Assembly (NCBI GenBank): GCA_002729885.1
Contig: PBUB01000014.1
Coordinates: forward strand, 207,081-271,080
Direction of reading: 5' to 3'
DNA length: 64,000 nt
Origin: Spirochaetaceae bacterium
GTDB taxonomy: Bacteria; Spirochaetota; Leptospiria; Leptospirales; Leptonemataceae
Both the position numbers and the translations under genes were made by a program. Of the stretch, positions 18,576-26,417 are shown one piece after another; the stretch's first letter is position 1, and each line of letters begins with the position of its first letter. Under the pieces are notes generated by a model. The model searched no databases, was not told where the DNA came from, and worked only from the letters and a program-made list of their open reading frames with translations.

Positions 18576-19691
18576 TCAGGAGAGATTCAAACCGGAATCC
18601 CCTTCCAGATATTTCCTGGGAGACATACCCTTGATGCTCTTAAAGGCCAGATTGAAGTTCGCTTTGGAATTGAAACCTACCTGGTAGGCTACGGACAATA
18701 TATTTGCTTCTGGCTCGTCACGCAGGATTCGAATAGCCTCTTCCACTCTAAAATGATTCACGTATCTTGCGAAATTCATCTTTAGCCGGGTGTTCAAAAA
18801 CTCGGTGAGCTGGTAGGGCTTTACATTCGCCTGAAGGGCCAGCTCCTTTAGTGTAAGATCCTCGTCTAAAAACATTCTCTCCTTTCGCATCAGGCGATCC
18901 AGGGCCAGTTGTAATTCCTTTAGATCCACGCCTTCCAGACGAGAAATCTTATACTGCTCTCCTTCCGGCTTATGCCGGGCTTCCTCAATGACCATCTCCA
19001 GATCTGCGAACAGCTCCGGTGTTCTGGATTTCAATATGAAATTGATCGGAAGAAACAGAGCTCCAGAAAGAGAAACACCAAAATAAACAAATTCGGATCG
19101 CAGGGCCAGACCGATGGTAGCCACCATGGTGAGGATAGCCGCGGTGATAAGGATGCTCAACAGGGTTCTGGCAGATTTTTCGTTTTTGAGCGCCTCCAGA
19201 GAGAAAATCTCAGGAAGGCTCTTTGCAATTAGACCGCAGTACACTACAGAAGAAAACAGTCCCAGAACGTTCAAATAATCGATCCATGTAGCCTCCCTGC
19301 TCTGAAAATAATCCAGCTGACGATATGCAAATTGTGAGGGACTGAATACCCAGACGAGGCAAAATATTAGCAGGATCGTGACGGCCGGCGCGAAAGCAAG
19401 ATATCTGGCCGGCTGAATTCTGTAATCCTCATTCAATGCGTCCAAAAAGGAAAAGAAAATGCAGGGGCCTACAAGATAAACAAAGGGCACATAGAGATGA
19501 TTCAACAGAGTAATTTCAAAGTATCTTCCTTCCACATTAATCCAGGAATATAGAAGACAGATTGCTGCACTTAAATACAGCAGCGAAAGCATTCTGGTTC
19601 CCACCGATGGACGCGGTACAAGAAGATAGTAGAAAATCAAGACGGCTGAAAAAAGCGCACCAAACCAGATTCCTTCAGAAATAAACTCCAT
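18576..19691 (-). CDS. Membrane-embedded AraC-family regulator
   Basis: A 371-residue protein with seven or so hydrophobic helices in residues 1-220, then a linker and a C-terminal AraC/XylS DNA-binding domain of two helix-turn-helix units (ERMFLDEDLTLKELALQANVKPYQLTEFLNTRL; ILSVAYQVGFNSKANFNLAFKSIKGMSPRKYL). The DNA-binding domain is therefore tethered to the inner-membrane face, a design common in Leptospirales and Bacteroidetes. It lacks the extracytoplasmic DISMED2 sensor seen in the paralogue at 24533. Targets unknown; the SGNH hydrolase gene upstream and the lipase downstream on the same strand are candidates. Confidence 0.88.
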   Translation of the reverse strand: MEFISEGIWFGALFSAVLIFYYLLVPRPSVGTRMLSLLYLSAAICLLYSWINVEGRYFEITLLNHLYVPFVYLVGPCIFFSFLDALNEDYRIQPARYLAFAPAVTILLIFCLVWVFSPSQFAYRQLDYFQSREATWIDYLNVLGLFSSVVYCGLIAKSLPEIFSLEALKNEKSARTLLSILITAAILTMVATIGLALRSEFVYFGVSLSGALFLPINFILKSRTPELFADLEMVIEEARHKPEGEQYKISRLEGVDLKELQLALDRLMRKERMFLDEDLTLKELALQANVKPYQLTEFLNTRLKMNFARYVNHFRVEEAIRILRDEPEANILSVAYQVGFNSKANFNLAFKSIKGMSPRKYLEGDSGLNLS

Positions 19692-19762
19692 ACTCGAGAC
19701 CTGCGCAACTCGTAGTCAGGATGATTGCAATTGCCGCCTGATCGCAAGCACAAAAGAAATCA

Positions 19763-20608
19763 CTAATCGTCACGTATGAAACCTACTACCAATTCAGATA
19801 TCATGGCCCCCGCTCTTTCGTTCAGGTGTAGACAATCTGTCACCAGGTAAAAATCGTTCTTCTTCGAGATTTCGCTGTAGTCCATCCCGAGCAAATAGCG
19901 CCGGGCCACCGCCTTCTCTATTAGCAGATGCGGCTCATTGCATTGATTGTTTGAAGTTTCCTTTCCCTGCAGATAGGACCTCTGCATTTCATTCAGAGGA
20001 AGATATGCGACTCCCTGCTCCAATGCGATCTTCTTGATGGCCCGGGAATACTCCATGGCCCTCTGGTTTGCAACGGAGTTCAGGTCTTCCCCGATAACAG
20101 GAAGGGAAATCAATGCGATTTGCATATGTGGATCGGATTGTTTGAATCCATCCACGATTTGTGTCAGGTTTTCTCGATAGGACTGCAGATCTGGAGTTCC
20201 CTCTATGCCCATGGTCTTACGATAATTGCTCAGAAATACAGGATGAAGTGTAGAATTAACGTCATTTGTGCCAATGAGGATAGTAACAACATCTGCTCTG
20301 CACTCAATCAGTTCTGGCATGCGAAGCAATACATTATGGGTCAGATTACGATTTATACCCGCATTTATTACCCGATAATCATCGCCCAGGTGGCTCGCCA
20401 CACTATCCGCATAGTTAAAACTCACGGTTCCATGAGTAATACTGTCTCCCACAAGAAGCACTCGACTGCCACTCTCCAGCGCGTTGCATCTGGAAGGATC
20501 GTTTTCTGGAAGGGAGTTTACCTGACCCAGAACCATATAATACAGCGCCACCGGAGGAACAATCAGTAGAACAAGTAATACCACAGCAATGATCAGGGCT
20601 TTTTTCAT
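19763..20608 (-). CDS. SGNH/GDSL-family hydrolase, membrane-anchored
   Basis: About 281 residues from the ATG at 20608 (MKKALIIAVVLLVLLIVPPVALYY), giving an N-terminal signal-anchor helix. The SGNH blocks are present in order: GDSITHG (nucleophile Ser), the Gly/Asn of VINAGINRN, GTND (block III) and DCLHLN (block V, catalytic Asp-His). The catalytic domain faces the periplasm. Substrate could be a lipid, acylated sugar or peptidoglycan/exopolysaccharide ester. It precedes the membrane AraC gene on the same strand by 71 bp and may be cotranscribed with it. A GTG five codons upstream is the alternative start. Confidence 0.88.
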   Translation of the reverse strand: MKKALIIAVVLLVLLIVPPVALYYMVLGQVNSLPENDPSRCNALESGSRVLLVGDSITHGTVSFNYADSVASHLGDDYRVINAGINRNLTHNVLLRMPELIECRADVVTILIGTNDVNSTLHPVFLSNYRKTMGIEGTPDLQSYRENLTQIVDGFKQSDPHMQIALISLPVIGEDLNSVANQRAMEYSRAIKKIALEQGVAYLPLNEMQRSYLQGKETSNNQCNEPHLLIEKAVARRYLLGMDYSEISKKNDFYLVTDCLHLNERAGAMISELVVGFIRDD

Positions 20609-20749
20609 GCAAACAGGATGCACTTGATTCCAGAAATCTGTCAGTAAATAAAACCGATCCCAATCCCGAGTCGCGACGAGAATTGACAGAATATAGATTC
20701 AATGCGATTCTGGGCAAAAAGGAAAGTGTCGGCGACACTGGATCGGAAT

Positions 20750-22309
20750 ATGGCAAAGAGCAGAACTGCGAAGAAAACAAATCAGAGTGTAAAAACGAAA
20801 AGAAAGAAGAGTACCCCCAGAGTGAAATCGGCTTCAGCCAGAGTACGCCCTGTATCTATTGAATCCGAAGTTCTGGATGTCATTATCATTGGAGCCGGTA
20901 TATCTGGAATCGGAGCCGCCTATCATCTTCAGGACAAACTTCCCGATAAAACCTATCTGATTCTCGAAGGTCGCAAAGACCTGGGAGGAACCTGGGACCT
21001 CTTCAAATATCCAGGAATTCGCTCCGACTCCGATCTGTTCACATTCGGTTTTGATTTCAGACCCTGGGAAAGTAGCAAAGGAATAGCAGATGGCCCCTCC
21101 ATAAAAAGCTATATCGCTCAAACAGCTCGCGAATTTGGAATCGATCGTCGAATTGCCTATCAGCACCGCGTTATATCAGTAAACTGGAATACCGATGAAG
21201 GGCTCTGGCATATCAAAGCCAAACGAACAGACAATCGCAAGACCGTGGAATATCGAGCACGATGGATTTTCTCAGGAACTGGCTACTATAGATACGATGA
21301 AGGATACACTCCTGAATTCAAAGGGCGAAAGCAATTCAAGGGACAGATCATTCATCCGCAGCACTGGCCCGAAGACCTGGACTATGACAATAAGAGAATT
21401 CTGATCATCGGAAGCGGGGCCACCGCCGTAACGCTGCTTCCTGCTCTTACCGACCGGGCGGCCCACGTTACAATGTTGCAGCGAACCCCTACCTATATTA
21501 TGCCTCTACCGGAAGTTGAAAAACTATCAAAAATTTTAAGACCGCTCCTGGGTAAGAATCTTGCTTTCAAAATCACAAGAAAGAAAAACATTCTTCGCCA
21601 GCGATGGTTCTATCTCTATTGCCAGAAATTTCCGGAGCGGGCGCGAAAGTTCATAAGAAAAGAGAACGCGAAGCGTTTACCGGCTGGTTATCCGGTGGAT
21701 GAACATTTCAATCCACCATACAACCCATGGGATCAACGACTATGCGCGGTGCCGGATAGCGATTTGTTTCAAGTTCTAGGCGAAGGGAAAGCTTCCATTG
21801 TTACAGACAGGATTAAGACATTCACCCGAAAAGGAGTGCAGCTCGAATCCGGTAAGGAACTGGAAGCCGATATCATCATTACGGCCACCGGCCTGAATCT
21901 TCTACCATTCGGTGGAATTCAGATCAAAGTAGACGGGAAGAAAGTTAAGCTTCCGGAGCATGTAGCCTTCAAAGGGATGATGCTCAGTGGTATACCCAAT
22001 CTGGCTTTCGCCGTGGGATATACCACTTCATCATGGACACTGAAAGTAGGTCTGCTTTGCGAGCATTTCTGCAGGTTGCTACAGTATATGGAAGAAAAAG
22101 GCTATAGAACCTGTGTTCCGGAAGCTGAATCCAACATGGAGACCCGACCTCTTCTGGACTTTGGTGCAGGTTATGTCCAGAGATCGCTGGACGAATTGCC
22201 CAGAAGAGGTACCGAATTTCCGTGGCTTATGTCCTGGGATTATGCAGAGGATGTAAAGCTTCTCAGGAAAGGACCGGTAGAGGACGAGCATTTAAAATTC
22301 ATGGCTTAG
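20750..22309 (+). CDS. Flavin-containing (Baeyer-Villiger-type) monooxygenase
   Basis: About 519 residues from the ATG at 20750 (MAKSRTAKKT). An FAD Rossmann motif GAGISGIG lies near residue 40, the BVMO fingerprint FKGQIIHPQHWP (FxGxxxHxxxWP) near 205, the NADPH Rossmann motif GSGATA near 225, and DIIITATGLN towards the C-terminus. It would insert oxygen into ketones or oxidise soft heteroatoms with NADPH and O2. The first 35 residues are an unusual Lys/Arg/Ser/Thr-rich tail. The open frame begins at ATG 20702, but a TTGACA at 20683-20688 suggests the promoter lies there, so I prefer 20750. The flanking C-terminal sequence ends with PWLMSWDYAEDVKLLRKGP, typical of this subgroup. Confidence 0.9.
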   Translation: MAKSRTAKKTNQSVKTKRKKSTPRVKSASARVRPVSIESEVLDVIIIGAGISGIGAAYHLQDKLPDKTYLILEGRKDLGGTWDLFKYPGIRSDSDLFTFGFDFRPWESSKGIADGPSIKSYIAQTAREFGIDRRIAYQHRVISVNWNTDEGLWHIKAKRTDNRKTVEYRARWIFSGTGYYRYDEGYTPEFKGRKQFKGQIIHPQHWPEDLDYDNKRILIIGSGATAVTLLPALTDRAAHVTMLQRTPTYIMPLPEVEKLSKILRPLLGKNLAFKITRKKNILRQRWFYLYCQKFPERARKFIRKENAKRLPAGYPVDEHFNPPYNPWDQRLCAVPDSDLFQVLGEGKASIVTDRIKTFTRKGVQLESGKELEADIIITATGLNLLPFGGIQIKVDGKKVKLPEHVAFKGMMLSGIPNLAFAVGYTTSSWTLKVGLLCEHFCRLLQYMEEKGYRTCVPEAESNMETRPLLDFGAGYVQRSLDELPRRGTEFPWLMSWDYAEDVKLLRKGPVEDEHLKFMA

Positions 22310-22520
22310 AGAATAATCTTCTCGTGTTGCGACGTTGGTACCCGATGCCAGTTCCTGAAATCCTGAGTGTGAATGCGTCTCAGCCCCATAGAGTGTCATA
22401 GTTTATAGAAGAAACCCACATCGGCGCCGCCTGTTCGAGAAGGCTAAGGCTTATGCGCTGCCAATCAAGTTTCTGGTCCCTTTCTCTTGACGTTTTTTTC
22501 ATCAGAAGCCAGGTTTGGAC

Positions 22521-23018
22521 ATGGTCGGCTTGAAAGAGATGGGGAAGAACTTTGTGCAGGGAGGCGCGCTCTTGCTTGGCGGAGCCGGGTTCTTCCTGTA
22601 TCAATCGGTTTTTACTGTGAGGGATGGTATTATGAGCAATTCCTGGCCTTCCACTCCAGGAACAGTAATTGAGGCAAGAATTGAACAATATCGCACCACC
22701 GGCGGTACTACCAGCGAAAAGACGATTGGTCATTTCTTCTACCAGTACAACGTAAATGGTGAAGACTATGTCTCAAGCAGACTGAACTTTTTTAGTATTA
22801 GTGGCGATCCGGTGACGGCTGCGAAAGCGCATGAACCGGGCCAGCAAGTTCAGGTGTACTATGACCCGGACGATCCGGAAAGAGCTGTTCTGGAACCCGG
22901 GCTCCCGGGCTTTTTCGTCTGGTTATCTCTTGGCTTTGGAGTGCTACTTTTTGTGGGATTTGTATCTCTCACGTTCTTTGGCGACTTTGGCGCGATTTTT
23001 GCGCGAATGCGGGGTTGA
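22521..23018 (+). CDS. DUF3592-domain membrane protein
   Basis: About 165 residues: an N-terminal membrane helix (GGALLLGGAGFFLYQSVF), an extracytoplasmic beta domain with the DUF3592 pattern SWPSTPGTVIEA, FFYQYNVNGEDYVSSRLNF and PGQQVQVYYDPDDPERAVLEPG, and a C-terminal membrane helix. Family function is unknown. The start is ATG 22521; a TTG two codons upstream is also open. It is followed after about 130 bases by the terminator of the convergent gene. Confidence 0.85.
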   Translation: MVGLKEMGKNFVQGGALLLGGAGFFLYQSVFTVRDGIMSNSWPSTPGTVIEARIEQYRTTGGTTSEKTIGHFFYQYNVNGEDYVSSRLNFFSISGDPVTAAKAHEPGQQVQVYYDPDDPERAVLEPGLPGFFVWLSLGFGVLLFVGFVSLTFFGDFGAIFARMRG

Positions 23019-23144
23019 TTCAGGAGACAGGTGTTTCCGCCGGGTAATCGTTCCGTATTTTGAAGGCCAAGCATCACCTTTTGTAACAGCACTGGTGTTT
23101 TCGCAAGGGAATAGCATTCCGCCATCACTTTGTGCTGCATGAGT

Positions 23145-23166
23145 AAAAAAAAGGGGCTTTCGCCCC
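23145..23166 (-). terminator. Intrinsic terminator of the barrel gene
   Basis: Minus strand: GGGGC, loop GAAA, GCCCC followed by eight T. It lies about 80 bases beyond the stop codon of the outer-membrane protein gene. The A-run on the plus side could make it partly useful to the convergent DUF3592 gene. Confidence 0.88.
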
Positions 23167-23246
23167 CTGGAGTGCTTCCTGAAGATTGCTTCGCCCGGAC
23201 CGGCCTCATTCGATCCCGGCGATCTTTATTTGAATGGGAGAGAATA

Positions 23247-24314
23247 CTAATTGAATCGTGCCTGAAACTCGATTCCAATATTGCTCATTTTATCTTTTTG
23301 GGTGTAAAACGGCCCTGTGGCCTGACTCTCGATCGAGATCAGTCCGCCGGCTTTCACGGAACCGCTGGTGGGGGTGTAATATCGATTGGTCACTGAATAG
23401 TAGGTATTGATAGTCAGCACTTCAGTGAATCGATAGGCCACTCCCAGATGCAGTCTGCTGGTTCGTAGATCTCCATCGCTGGAATATTCTGAATTGCTTT
23501 CCAGAGGGAACGTAGACGAGCCCAGCGTTACCAGGGATTGAGTTTTAATGATCGCGTTGCTCTGTCCAATGCCCATCCCAAATTTCGCGCCGGCTTCCAG
23601 TTCCAGATTTTCTGCCAGATCCATTCTATAGATCAGACCTAACTGCAGATCTCCCGTGGTAATATTGTGCTCCGTAGTACCGAATGAACTGAGAGAGCTG
23701 ATGCTGGAAGACGTGATGCTGCCGCTGGTTCCGGAGTCAGTCTGTGCCTGTCCGGTGTTAAATGTGCTACCCTGGAACTCATCTCGAGCGAATTGTATAC
23801 CCAGGATAAATCCCAGATCTTTCAGAAACCCTTTTTCTCCTCGAAAGGGATAGAGTTCATGGTCATAGCCCAGAGTGTAATGCTTCAAATCGCTACTCTG
23901 GAAGATGTTGTACTGATTGGATGTAACCCTGGATACGATGTTAAAGGTCTGGGAGTCTGTGTAACTCAAACCGGTATTGTTTAAACCAGAAGGGCTCGTT
24001 GCTCCGTAGCCCAGCACCAGATTTCCGCGATTGAATTCACCACCTATACTCAGGATCAATTCGGCAAAGGGCATGGATTGACGATTCGTTCCATAACTGA
24101 AGTAGTCAGCCGGTGTGGCCAGCAATCCTCCACCGAATATGGCTGAGCTCTGGAGATTGATCTGCCTTAGCTTATCGATTTCATTGAATGCGGCAGGCTC
24201 CCATGTAGATTGACTAACCCGCAAGCTAAACCAGGAAGGCTTGCGTTCGGCAGCCACAGGACTGATTCCGAAGACAAGCAGTAATAGAAATCCAAAGATT
24301 TGAATCCGTTTCAT
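23247..24314 (-). CDS. Predicted outer-membrane beta-barrel protein
   Basis: A 355-residue protein with a clear signal peptide (MKRIQIFGFLLLLVFGISPVAA). The rest alternates short amphipathic strands with Gly/Ser/Asn turns (FAELILSIGGEF, NLVLGYGAT, HYTLGYDHELYPF, DLQLGLIYRMDL, RLHLGVAYRFTEVLTINTYYSV, MSNIGIEFQARFN) and ends with an aromatic-containing strand, the usual pattern of a transmembrane barrel. A low-complexity Ser/Thr/Gly loop (about 190-215) may be surface exposed. No named porin family recognised; a fatty-acid or solute channel is possible. Divergent from the 7TM AraC gene, with a 24-bp palindrome between them. Confidence 0.75.
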   Translation of the reverse strand: MKRIQIFGFLLLLVFGISPVAAERKPSWFSLRVSQSTWEPAAFNEIDKLRQINLQSSAIFGGGLLATPADYFSYGTNRQSMPFAELILSIGGEFNRGNLVLGYGATSPSGLNNTGLSYTDSQTFNIVSRVTSNQYNIFQSSDLKHYTLGYDHELYPFRGEKGFLKDLGFILGIQFARDEFQGSTFNTGQAQTDSGTSGSITSSSISSLSSFGTTEHNITTGDLQLGLIYRMDLAENLELEAGAKFGMGIGQSNAIIKTQSLVTLGSSTFPLESNSEYSSDGDLRTSRLHLGVAYRFTEVLTINTYYSVTNRYYTPTSGSVKAGGLISIESQATGPFYTQKDKMSNIGIEFQARFN

Positions 24315-24381
24315 TGATCACCTCAGCAGGGAAAAATACCCTGATAGATGAATGGATTGTAATCGAGGATCTATTGATGGT

Positions 24382-24405
24382 CGTCCAACTGGGCCCAGTT
24401 GGACG
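24382..24405. promoter_or_regulatory. Perfect 24-bp palindrome, probable operator
   Basis: The arm CGTCCAACTGGG is followed directly by its reverse complement. It lies in the divergent region between the barrel gene (start 24314) and the 7TM AraC gene (24533). An extra half-site GTTGGAC occurs at 24430-24436, exactly 32 bases (about three helical turns) after the equivalent half-site at 24398. Likely bound by a dimeric regulator; no T-run supports a terminator role. Confidence 0.55.
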
Positions 24406-24532
24406 GAATTTCGCATTTTTTGTTGCGGCGTTGGACCGTTTGGAGCATTACCATCGTCAAAACTGTTAGTTTCGGAAGCTCAATGCGCCTTGCAGAAAGG
24501 AAGAGTCCCTGGTTACTCCATCTACAAATCCG

Positions 24533-26257
24533 ATGATCTCGCTGGCAAAAGCTCTGTTCAGCCTCGCCTTGCTGTGCCTGCTTACAGAAAAAGCCGGCGC
24601 AGAAGAATCCTGCATTCTGAATGCCTCAACATCAACGGCCGTGCTGCAGTGCGCTGAATTCAGTCTTCTACCTGCGAACGCCAGAATTCCTGAAGATGCT
24701 GAATCCTTTCAGAGGGTGTTCGATGCCCCTGGGTGGAACAGGAGATCCGGCACTCAGTGGCGATTTCCTGGGGGTGCAGATGTACTCTGGCTAAGGTTTA
24801 AGATCGAGAACAGATCAGAGGAAACGGTGACCAGATTGCTGATCAATGAATTTGCATTTGCAGATTCGTTGAAGCTATTCTGGATCCAGGATGGGAGCGT
24901 CCGAACTGATGAACAGGGGCTCCAGCAATCCTGGATTGAGAAGCATATCGATTACAGACTTCCAGCTTATTCGCTGCGATTGGAGCCCGGAGAAAATCGA
25001 TTCCTGATGCGACTGGAGGCCCGGTCCGGTAAAATTCTTTCCCTTAAGTTAGAGGAGCCGGGCTCGTCCGGCCAGAGAGAGAATTTTCCAGGCTATCTTT
25101 TCCCGGTATTTCTCACAGGCGCAATCACCGCCTTTGTGCTCAGCCTCTTCATATTTCTTTCCCTACAGGAGCGGATCGGGCTGCTATACTGCATTTACGT
25201 CGCTTCCATGGTGGCCTACATGTTTAGCTGGGAAGGGTATGCAAGGCAGTATCTGTTTCCCGATCATGGAACCTGGTCCATTGCTGCACTCTCCAGCTCC
25301 GGTGCACTGGCTGGCTGGGCTGTAATAGCCTTATGGAGAGAACTGCTCATCCTTTCCGTGCATGCGCCATTGATCAATCGGATCATGCGATGGATTGGAG
25401 GAGGCTACATTATAGCGGCTGTTTACAGTCTAATTCCTGGTGCTGATTTTCGACTGGTGGACGTGGCCGTTTATATTCTTCCCGCTCTATTTATTCCTCT
25501 CGCCCTTTTCTCCGGTGTACATGTAGTTCGCATTGGTTTTAGACCAGCACTGTTTTCCTTGATTGGATTTACCGGCTTTCTAATTTGCATACCCTTTTTC
25601 TTCTATGCAGGCATGGGCTGGATTCAGGGAAGCGATTGGACAAGAAACCCGTTATACGTTGGATACCTATTCGAATTCGCCATGTTCCTGATTTCCGTGG
25701 GTTTGAGGATACACTTCCTGCGAAACGTACAACAGTCGACGATGGCGCCTGGCACTGTCACACGGGTAGCCTCTTCCGACGATCCGGCGACCGCGAATCG
25801 AATAGACAATTCGGCTGAGTCAGACAAGAAATCAAAATCAGCAACAAAGCTCAATCAATCCACAGGGCCTTTAAAGACAAAACCCACGACCAGACTGAGC
25901 AAGTTAAATGTTGGGGAATTGTCCAGAATGCTGGATTCATTGATGACCGAAGAACAACTGTATTGTGACGAAGATTTAACTCAAGAGCGTCTGGCATCAC
26001 TCCTGGAAATCAAGAGACACCAGCTCACCGAACTTTTACGAGTTGTCCACAATACGAATTTCTACTCATTCATAAATCGACATCGCATTGCCTGTGCCCG
26101 GGAACTTCTGATAGAGCAGCCTGACCGCTCGGTGCTGTCCATTGCACTGGCCTCCGGCTTCAACTCGAAGTCTACTTTTAACTCCGAGTTCAAGAAGCAA
26201 ACCGGCATGACGCCGGTGGAATTTCGGAAAAGTGGCGCTCTCCCATCTCTATCATAG
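24533..26257 (+). CDS. 7TMR-DISM receptor fused to AraC DNA-binding domain
   Basis: A 574-residue one-component membrane regulator. A signal peptide (to about residue 23) is followed by a periplasmic DISMED2 jelly-roll domain (about 40-180, with the WLRFKIENRSEE and YSLRLEPGENRFLMRLE motifs), a seven-helix 7TMR-DISM block (about 190-395), a polar Ser/Thr/Lys-rich linker and a C-terminal AraC double helix-turn-helix (QLYCDEDLTQERLASLLEIKRHQLTELLR; VLSIALASGFNSKSTFNSEFKKQTGMTPVEFRK). DISMED2 domains usually bind carbohydrates or similar ligands. The gene is divergent from the barrel gene, suggesting the barrel as its target. Confidence 0.9.
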   Translation: MISLAKALFSLALLCLLTEKAGAEESCILNASTSTAVLQCAEFSLLPANARIPEDAESFQRVFDAPGWNRRSGTQWRFPGGADVLWLRFKIENRSEETVTRLLINEFAFADSLKLFWIQDGSVRTDEQGLQQSWIEKHIDYRLPAYSLRLEPGENRFLMRLEARSGKILSLKLEEPGSSGQRENFPGYLFPVFLTGAITAFVLSLFIFLSLQERIGLLYCIYVASMVAYMFSWEGYARQYLFPDHGTWSIAALSSSGALAGWAVIALWRELLILSVHAPLINRIMRWIGGGYIIAAVYSLIPGADFRLVDVAVYILPALFIPLALFSGVHVVRIGFRPALFSLIGFTGFLICIPFFFYAGMGWIQGSDWTRNPLYVGYLFEFAMFLISVGLRIHFLRNVQQSTMAPGTVTRVASSDDPATANRIDNSAESDKKSKSATKLNQSTGPLKTKPTTRLSKLNVGELSRMLDSLMTEEQLYCDEDLTQERLASLLEIKRHQLTELLRVVHNTNFYSFINRHRIACARELLIEQPDRSVLSIALASGFNSKSTFNSEFKKQTGMTPVEFRKSGALPSLS

Positions 26258-26260
26258 CCG

Positions 26261-26284
26261 AAAAGGGGCGCGACACCCTTTTTT
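26261..26284 (+). terminator. Probable intrinsic terminator
   Basis: AAAAGGG (26261-26267) pairs with CCCTTTT (26276-26282), followed by more T. It starts three bases after the stop codon of the AraC receptor gene. The stem has only three G-C pairs, so it may be weak. Confidence 0.5.
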
Positions 26285-26417
26285 GGGTATCCAGAATATT
26301 TCGTATTCCAGAGAGATAAGGACTGGGCATCCTGTAACAAACGCCACATCGAAGAAAAAGTAGATAAATATACCTTAATATATAGTCACAATCTATTGAA
26401 TCTGAAAGATTGGCAAT

